Assembly: GCA_007644065.1 (NCBI GenBank)
Contig: VJWN01000010.1
Coordinates: forward strand, 1,178,001 to 1,242,000
Source of the DNA: Margaritispora aquatica
Taxonomy: Eukaryota; Ascomycota; Leotiomycetes; Helotiales; Discinellaceae
Reading direction: 5' to 3'
DNA: 64,000 nucleotides
The notes below the pieces were generated by a model that saw nothing but the letters and a program-made list of their open reading frames with translations, was not told where the DNA came from and searched no databases. Positions 57,964 to 64,000 of this stretch are shown in pieces. A program made the translations under genes and the position numbers. Every line of letters begins with the position of its first letter. Within the stretch, counting starts at the first letter, position 1.

Positions 57964-58672
57964 AAATGAAGAGACTGCGGAGATTGAAGGAAAAGGGGAG
58001 ACAGATGCAATGATCAAGATCTCTAAGGCTGAGGGCCAAGTCGATGGCCGGAAGGGTAATTCTTTGGGTAGCGAGGAGAAGGTTGAGCTGTATAAGGAGG
58101 AATGGTTAGACACGCATAAATAGAAAAGTCCGAACGCACGCAATGCTTGATTCTGAGGCTTTCTTCACAAGCTCGGTGATCTGTGAGCATTTCTTTATAC
58201 AGTTTTATGTGTAAACGCTGCCAGCTTTGTTTGGCAGCACAGACTCTTGGTAGACCAATAGGTTTAGGTGAAAGACTCAGAGTCGATTATATTTCTGTCG
58301 ATTTGGATGAGAATAGCAAGTGTGGGTTCCTCTTAACATGGCTCGAGATGCTGACAGAATCAACTTGTGACGTTGTGAGAAATGGTTTTCAAGCATAGCC
58401 AAGAAATATCACATAAAGCGATATGAGTTAGTCTATCTCAAATAGGTGATTGCTATGACCTATGAGAGGTTGTCTAAGGGAAGATGAGAAGGAGGAATGA
58501 TGAAATAAACAAAGTCACGAAAGAGTATTTATTATGATGAGGAAGTGCTCAGACCACGGTCATGTGACTATACAAGCTCCACTTATCTCACTTTCATCTC
58601 ATATACTCCGGTTCAAAAGAACCAAGTATGTTATCTAGAAGCAGTCATCTAGAGTGACATACTCCGAAAAGC
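57964..58672. other. 3' region of ZZ gene and promoter of Nudix fusion gene
   Basis: The first ~160 bp reads as protein-like sequence in the +1 frame (EIEGKGETDAMIKISKAEG ... LYKEEWLDTHK, stop at 58121), which may be a lost C-terminus. The remainder is intergenic. Confidence 0.5.
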
Positions 58673-60285
58673 ATGAACATAGCATCGAGGCGTTTCGTGC
58701 AAACGAAATTCGCTCGACACTCTCAATCTCGACTGTCCCACCACAACACAGGACCTCAACTAAAGCATGCACCTCTAGAAAGACACACAAATCCGTTATC
58801 TAAATCAAGACATGAGTATCAAGGACGAGATTTGAATTTTACCTCATATATAGTTGAGACGGATTTTGGGGAAAGAAATCCTGATTCTTCTTCTAGCCCT
58901 CAGCATCGCTTTGAACGCCGAGACGCTGAATTTCTGGCCAACTCTGGAGAAGATTCAATAGATCCTGGTCAAAATGTCGGCAACCCAGCTGATTGGGAAA
59001 CTATAGTTCGAAGGTATGGGTCAGATTCGTTACATCGATCTCAATATAGTCGAGAAAGCGACACAGGACCCAAGCAACATCACAGAGGACAAGCCGAATC
59101 CACACACTCCATCAGAGAGAGAAATACGGCATCACAGCGAGGTTTGATCTTTGGGGCTCAAGATGACATCAATTCGACAAACAATTCACAATCTTTCCGG
59201 AAAAGGATCATTGTTGCTGGATTTAAGACACAAGCCAAAGAACGAGATTCAAAAATGACGTCCACCACGAAACTCCCACAAGATCAATCTCCTGGGTCTA
59301 TTGATATATTCAAAAGACACGAGATAGTCTCCTCATTCCTCCTCGCACCTTCATCCGAAGGCCACAAACTTGTCATCTTCAAACGCAGCCCGGCAAAGAA
59401 GATCTACCCGTACATCTCACCTCACAATCCCCTTCCACCCTACCAGAAAACTACCTAACAATCACCAGAAACAAATGGGCTGTCTGCAGCGGCTCAATTG
59501 AGCCCACAGACGCAAGCCCAGAAGAGGCAGCTAAGCGCGAAATTCATGAAGAGACATCGCTTTCCAGTAGAGATGTCACACTGTTCACCAAGGGCAAGCC
59601 GTACATGCTTGTCGATGCCGACATCGAGACGGTGTGGATTATTTATCCGTTTGCGTGGGAGCTGAAGGGGGACTCAAAAGCCATCAGACTTAATGAAGAA
59701 CACACGGAGTTTAAGCTTATCGATCCAGGGGAGTTGGGTACCTATGAGTATGTGCGATTCCGGCCTACACTTTGCATTGCAACTACATAGCGATATTTGG
59801 GAGTCACAGTACTAATAAAAAGCAGCCATGTAGTCAACCTCGAACTCGCACTCCCTCGCGTCCTCATGAGCGACCACCTGGTTGAGGACTTAGCCACCCT
59901 CCGAGCCGAGCCTTCAACACCTTTAGAGCTCGTCCAAAACGTTCTCAAACGCTTCCAACTCGCCATCAATGCAGGTGATCTGGGAAGAATCGAGACAACT
60001 CCCGACTTCTGGGCCGAGGTATTAATGAGAGCATGGCATTACGTGGAGAGCTCGGGACAGAACGAGGAAAGCAAGAAAGCGTTGAAAGATGCTTTAGGCA
60101 CGGTGCTGAGGATGGCGATGAGTATGCTAGAGTGTGAGACAAGAGAGCAGGTAAAGGGGAAGGAGTTGCGGAGTGTGAAGAATGCGGTTAGCCAATTTGT
60201 TAGTGCGGACGAATTAGAGCAGAGTGTGGCATACTTTAAGATGACAGGTAGTGATCAGTGGGAGAGTATTATGGCTGAGTTATGA
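58673..60285 (+). CDS. Nudix hydrolase with partial eIF2B-like extension
   Basis: Join 58673-59409, 59469-59747, 59826-60285 (491 aa). Both introns (GTACAT...CCAG with CCTAAC, and GTATGT...GCAG) restore family motifs: YPNKWAVCSGSIE and LGTYDHVVNLELALPRVL. The Nudix box reads GSIEPTDASPEEAAKREIHEETSL; the canonical Gly after the EE pair is replaced. The family fuses a Nudix domain to an initiation-factor-2B-like domain. Here the eIF2B-like part stops after its helical N-terminal ~150 residues (DFWAEVLMRAWHYVESSG). About 190 residues precede the usual family start near MTSTTKLPQ, and the initial MNIASRRFVQTKFARHSQS is Arg/Ser-rich like a mitochondrial presequence. Start choice is uncertain. Confidence 0.7.
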
Positions 60286-60966
60286 GGATGGAATGGCATT
60301 CCACTAGTATCGATGAATGGTGAAGATATTGAAGTGTGTTCAACTCAAATCATTCTGGAAAGATGCAAATGAAAGATAAATCACACATCATATGCAGAAG
60401 ACGATAGTTATTATTTAATTTTTATTGAGTACGCAACAACGAGTGATTACAAGTCAAACGAAGAAGATGCAATAATTCCAGAAAGCAAGCAGGGTATACT
60501 CACCATATGGTACAGGTCATGCGCAACTAACGCACTCTAAGGAGACATCGAAAGAAATTGAACGCCGGACTTTTCCCAACCACAAAGCGATCCCTCGATA
60601 AGCCAAGCCAAATCCCACAAGAGATCAATCCACTGCAAGATGACCAACCCAGAGGGTAAGACATAAGAAGCTTCATCTCAATCTCGTAGTCTGTCACAAA
60701 GCCCACAGTTCGATCGAACAATGTCCCAACGCCCCACATGTGTGTAAAAAGGTCATCAAAAAGCCAGCCATGTCTACCATGAAAGGTAGAGTATGTCAAC
60801 GGGACAGCCACAAGCCAACAGCCCACAAGTTTGATCTCAAAGCCCACAGCTCCTATGAAGGAGTATAGTCAAGAGCCCACAACCCACAAAGCCAACGACC
60901 CACTAGCCAACCTGCAATGTGCGGCAAGGTTGACAGGCACGCGGTTCCCATGCATGCTTGTCAGAC
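60286..60966. other. Convergent 3' region with GCCCACA repeats
   Basis: Between the Nudix fusion (+) and NSR1 (-), both ending here. It holds at least four GCCCACA words on the plus strand between 60701 and 60880. The reverse 106-codon frame at 60527-60847 is best read as NSR1 3' UTR. Confidence 0.55.
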
Positions 60967-62606
60967 TTAGAAAGTCTTCTTCTGTCCCTTGAAGTCTCCA
61001 AAACCACCACGGTTTGTGCTTCCACCACGGCCACCACGAGCACCTCCACGAGCACCACCACGTCCTCCACGATCACCGAAGCCTCCACGGCCTCCACGTC
61101 CGCCACCACGACCACCACCACCGCGTCCACCTCCACGTCCTCCACGATCACCGAAACCACCACCGGCAGAGCGGTCTGGCTTTGGGGTGGCGAAGTCGAG
61201 TCTAACTGGACGGCCAGCAATCTCAGCACCAGTCATTGCCTCCTTAGCAGCCTTAGCATCATCGATGGAAGCGAAGGTAACATATCCGAAGCCCTTGGGG
61301 TTGCCAGAATCCCTGAGAGTCGTTAGTAAGTTGTCAATGTAGGGGCTCAAGAATACTTACATGTCAGTTGGAAGTCTAACGTTGGTGACTTCTCCGTGTG
61401 CACCGAATGCCTCACCGACCATGGTCTCGTCAGCCTCGAAGGACAGGTTACCACAGAAGATAGTGTCTGAAGGTGGGTTTTGAGAATCACCGAACTCCTT
61501 AGCGCGGTTCTGAGCACGCTCCTTTGGTGCTTGACCTTCAGTACGGGGAGTAGAGAAGTCAACATTGGCGGCACGACCATCGATCATGGAATCCTTCTTG
61601 GCCTTGAGAGCAGCAGCGGCGGCAGTACCGCTGGTGAACTCAACGTAACCAAAACCCTTTGAACGTCCACTCTCCTTGTCAGTGATGACAGCGGCACGGG
61701 TGATCTCTCCGAACTCCTCGAACTCGCGGTACAACCACTCATCATCAATGTTCCAGCTCAAGTTACCAACGAACAAGTTCTTTGGTCCATCATCAGCAGA
61801 CTCGTCAACCTTGGTCTTCTTGGCAGCAGCCTCTGGCTCATCCTCAGCCTTGCGCTTCTTGCTTGGGACCTTCTCCTCCTTATCCTCATCAGATGAATCT
61901 TCAGAGTCGGCAGCATCGTCATCGCTTGAGTCGGAAGAGGCAGAGTCATCGGAGTCATCCTCGGAATCATCAGACTCCTATGACATGTCAGTACGGGACG
62001 ATACACGTAATTGATTTAACTTACAGTAGCCTTTGCGACGGCCTTAGCGGCTCCATTGACGGCAGACTTTCCAGCCTCAACAGCCTTCTTGGCAACCTCC
62101 TTGACAACAGCAGCAGGCTTGGCCTCCTCCTCAGAGTCAGATCCAGAGTCGGAGCTATCATCGCTGTCGGAAGCGGCGGCCTTTGCAGGTGCACTGTCAG
62201 AATCGTCCTCGGAGGAATCATCATCGTCTTCCGAAGAAGATGAATCAGAGGAATCAGAGGAAGCTACCTCTTTCTTGGCAGCACCGTTGGTCTTGCCATT
62301 GGCCTTAGCAGCAACTGGAGCCTTCTTCACCTCGACCTCCTCCTCGGACTCAGAGTCGGAACTGGCAGAGTCAGAAGCAGGTTCGGATGAATCAGATTCG
62401 CTGTCGGACGATGGGGTGGCAGCCTTCTTGACTGGCTTCTTCTCCTTCTTGCCATTGATCTTGGCGGCGGTCTCCTTTGCGATTTGCTTCGACTTAACGG
62501 CTGGAGTCTGAGATGGTTTAGTAACAGACGCATTTTTGACAACTGAGGACTTTTTGACCTCTGACTTGGCCTTGCTGCCAGTCTTGGTGTCCTTGGTCTT
62601 TGCCAT
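60967..62606 (-). CDS. NSR1: Nucleolin-like protein Nsr1/Gar2
   Basis: Join complement(62025-62606, 61361-61977, 60967-61312), 514 aa. The order is a Lys/Ala-rich N-terminus, alternating acidic serine tracts (SSDSESDSSEPASDSAS and similar, probable CK2 sites), a KKRK nuclear signal, RRM1 (KNLFVGNLSWNI ... KGFGYVEF), RRM2 (TIFCGNLSFEA ... KGFGYVTF, split by the second intron) and a C-terminal RGG domain (GGRGGGRGGGG and related). This is the exact architecture of yeast Nsr1, S. pombe Gar2 and vertebrate nucleolin, needed for pre-rRNA processing in the nucleolus. Introns are GTAAGT...ATAG and GTAAGT...TCAG. It is divergent from the complex I gene with ~415 bp between starts. Confidence 0.9.
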
Positions 62607-63021
62607 TGTTGGGGAGGATGATATGATATTGGGGAGTATAGGTAGAATTGATGAAGATTCGAAAGTACTAATGTATTTTCGAATTGATGTTTGGGGATGG
62701 GGAAAGAAAAAAATTTGGGCTGGGAAGACGAGCTTTTTATCATGGCGGTAAAGTTCAAAAAAAAATTCTTATCGGCGGGGGAGCTAATCACTATCGGTCG
62801 AAGAATGCGCGGTGAGGAGTGGCAGAAAATGTGCTTTCTCCACTAAAGCCTCAGGCCAGAGTTTAAACCGAGGCCAAGGCCAAAAGCATGACTTCAGATT
62901 GATCGACCAGAGCCTCAACTCAATTAACGACAGCTTCGGAAACGAGCAATCCACGCGCAACACACCCAATTACCCTCCAGACTCCCCCTACGTCTCAAGG
63001 GCTCAATTGCCATTCTCAATC
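62607..63021. promoter_or_regulatory. Divergent promoter of NSR1 and the complex I subunit gene
   Basis: 415 bp separate the two start codons. A long in-frame extension of the + gene begins at 62812 but is not family-like, so the region is taken as promoter and leaders for both genes. Confidence 0.55.
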
Positions 63022-63437
63022 ATGGCTCCAACTCCCGAATCCGCCGCGTTCCTCGCAAAGAAGCCCACAGTTCCCCCGACTTTCGATGGAGTTGACTACG
63101 ATGACAACAAAGCACTGAAGCAAGCACAAGACGCAATCATTCGGGAACAGTGGGTGAAGTGTATGATGGCACGGTTGGTCAGAGAGGAGCTTGGAAAGTG
63201 CTATTATAGGGAGGGAGTCAATCACTTGGAGAAGTGCGGTGCGCTGAGAGGTTAGTTCTGTCCATTGAGAGCTAGGATATGAAACAGAAGAGCAGGAAGG
63301 CCTATACTCGCAAAGGAAGGATTACTTCAGCACTCAAGATGCTAACTCTGCTACTAGAACGATATTTCGAGCTGCTGAAGGAGTCAAAGATCAAGGGATA
63401 TCTTGCCCAACAACAGAACTACATTTCAAAATCATAG
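63022..63437 (+). CDS. NDUFB10: NADH:ubiquinone oxidoreductase 12-kDa subunit (NDUFB10 type)
   Basis: Join 63022-63250, 63358-63437 (102 aa). The start MAPTPESAAFLAKKP is chosen because the homologous Neurospora subunit begins the same way; the longer frame from 62812 is leader. Conserved stretches are REQWVKCMMARLV, CYYREGVNHLEKCG and LRERYFELLKESKIKGYL. The two Cys in the middle belong to the CX9C-like pattern of this intermembrane-space-facing accessory subunit of respiratory complex I. The 107-nt intron (GTTAGT...CTAG) splits the Glu codon of RERYFE. Length fits the family. Confidence 0.85.
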
Positions 63438-63835
63438 GAGGATAGATTTGAGGGTGTACGATGAGGTTAGGTCTGTTTTAGAAGGGATTGATGGACGCAA
63501 CTGGGGCTGGGTATACTGGTCCACCTGAAAGGGAGCAATGCAATGCCGACTCACACTACAAACGTATATGGCCCAATTGAAGCTATGTGTGTGCAATTCT
63601 AGAAAATGTAAATATGGACAACTGTAAGACGATAACTGCATGTCTCTTAGTGGCTAATTTTGTAATTGCGTGAATTTTTAAGCTATTGCTTGTGTCGATC
63701 GTAAAAAGTATTCTGATATTCGCTGCCAACCTGCACTTTCCGACAACCGTACAAAAAAGTCTCGCGACAACCCTCAAAGCTCTCCCATGCAAACCACCGA
63801 ATCCTCAAGTCCACACAGCCAGACCACCCATCACA
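63438..63835. other. Intergenic, nothing recognised
   Basis: 3' UTR of the complex I gene and promoter of the gene at the right edge. Only short overlapping reverse frames. Confidence 0.5.
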
Positions 63836-64000
63836 ATGATCTGCTCACGCTGCCTCCACCGGGCCTCAACCCTCCGTCCTCTCACGACACAGACCTCGAG
63901 TCTGCTCTCCCGCGCCTTCTCCATCTCCCCACGACACCAGGACCCAGCAGCAGCAACATCCACCTCCGCCGCCCAACCCTTCAGCACACCTCTCACGCCC
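63836..64000 (+). CDS. Probable mitochondrial protein, N-terminal part only
   Basis: The frame opens at 63836 and runs off the window after 55 codons. It reads MICSRCLHRASTLRPLTTQTS, then LLSRAFSISPRHQDP and an Ala/Ser/Thr/Pro stretch. Arg/Ser/Thr-rich sequence without acidic residues until ~39 and the RAFSIS motif, a typical presequence cleavage region, point to a mitochondrial targeting peptide. Mitochondrial ribosomal proteins often start like this, but the mature protein is not visible, so no identity is given. Confidence 0.55.
   Translation, partial: MICSRCLHRASTLRPLTTQTSSLLSRAFSISPRHQDPAAATSTSAAQPFSTPLTP

Noticed and set aside
60527..60847. 106-codon reverse frame with hydrophobic stretches
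   Set aside because: Immediately downstream of the NSR1 stop on the same strand; best explained as 3' UTR, with no start context or motif.
60958..61342. Overlapping + strand frames rich in Pro/Arg/Ser/Thr
   Set aside because: Antisense of the NSR1 RGG domain; the low-complexity GGN codons keep several frames open on both strands.
62812..63021. Long N-terminal extension of the complex I subunit gene
   Set aside because: The family starts at the MAPTPES position; the extension is not protein-like and lies in the leader.

Overview
The window comes from the nuclear genome of a filamentous ascomycete (Pezizomycotina). The evidence is short 44-60 nt GT-AG introns with CTAAC/CTAAT-type branch points, a Zn2Cys6 regulator, an HSL-type hydrolase, GH2/GH5/GH18 and GT61 families, and typical fungal housekeeping proteins (Nop12, Pta1, Dep1/Sds3, Coa3, Nsr1, complex I 12-kDa subunit). 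Overall protein style suggests Leotiomycetes (Botrytis/Sclerotinia-like), but this is an impression, not a search result. No tRNA, rRNA, CRISPR array or intact transposon was seen.

Layout. 0-3.1 kb: 3' truncated EDC4/Ge-1-like decapping scaffold (-). 4.1-5 kb: predicted secreted or membrane-anchored orphan (+). 5.7-8.2 kb: divergent pair of a DUF4743-Nudix hydrolase (-) and an Hpm1-like protein-histidine methyltransferase (+). 8.8-9.9 kb: HSL-family alpha/beta hydrolase (+). 10-18.3 kb: dense housekeeping block with NOP12 (-), a Dep1/Sds3 subunit (+), COA3 (-) and PTA1/symplekin (+). 19.6-26 kb: a coiled-coil protein (+) and a 1035-aa orphan (+). 26.3-28.2 kb: a polytopic membrane protein (-). 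28.2-33 kb: a gene-poor stretch with two Ala-rich hydrophobic small proteins and a broken GT61 glycosyltransferase. 33.2-34.9 kb: an SDR and a small Cys-containing protein.

35.1-46 kb is the most coherent functional unit. It has a Zn2Cys6 regulator (-), an MFS sugar transporter (-), a divergently transcribed intracellular GH2 beta-galactosidase with both catalytic glutamates (+), and a secreted GH5 glycosidase (+). The inferred role is coupled extracellular attack, uptake and cytosolic hydrolysis of a galactoside or oligosaccharide. Repeated CGGGG-type motifs lie in the shared promoter and in the GH5 and regulator upstream regions.

46-64 kb: a coiled-coil orphan with an in-frame stop near its 5' end, a SANT/Myb-like acidic protein, a dead GH18 endoglucosaminidase, a single-exon orphan, a DHA1-type MFS transporter, a ZZ-finger protein with a possible 3' frameshift, a Nudix/eIF2B-like fusion lacking most of the eIF2B-like part, NSR1 (nucleolin) divergent from the complex I subunit NDUFB10, and the start of a probable mitochondrial protein at the right edge. 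Exon boundaries were worked out by hand from reading frame, splice consensus and family expectations. Coordinates for multi-exon genes are the outer CDS limits, with exon joins given in the evidence.
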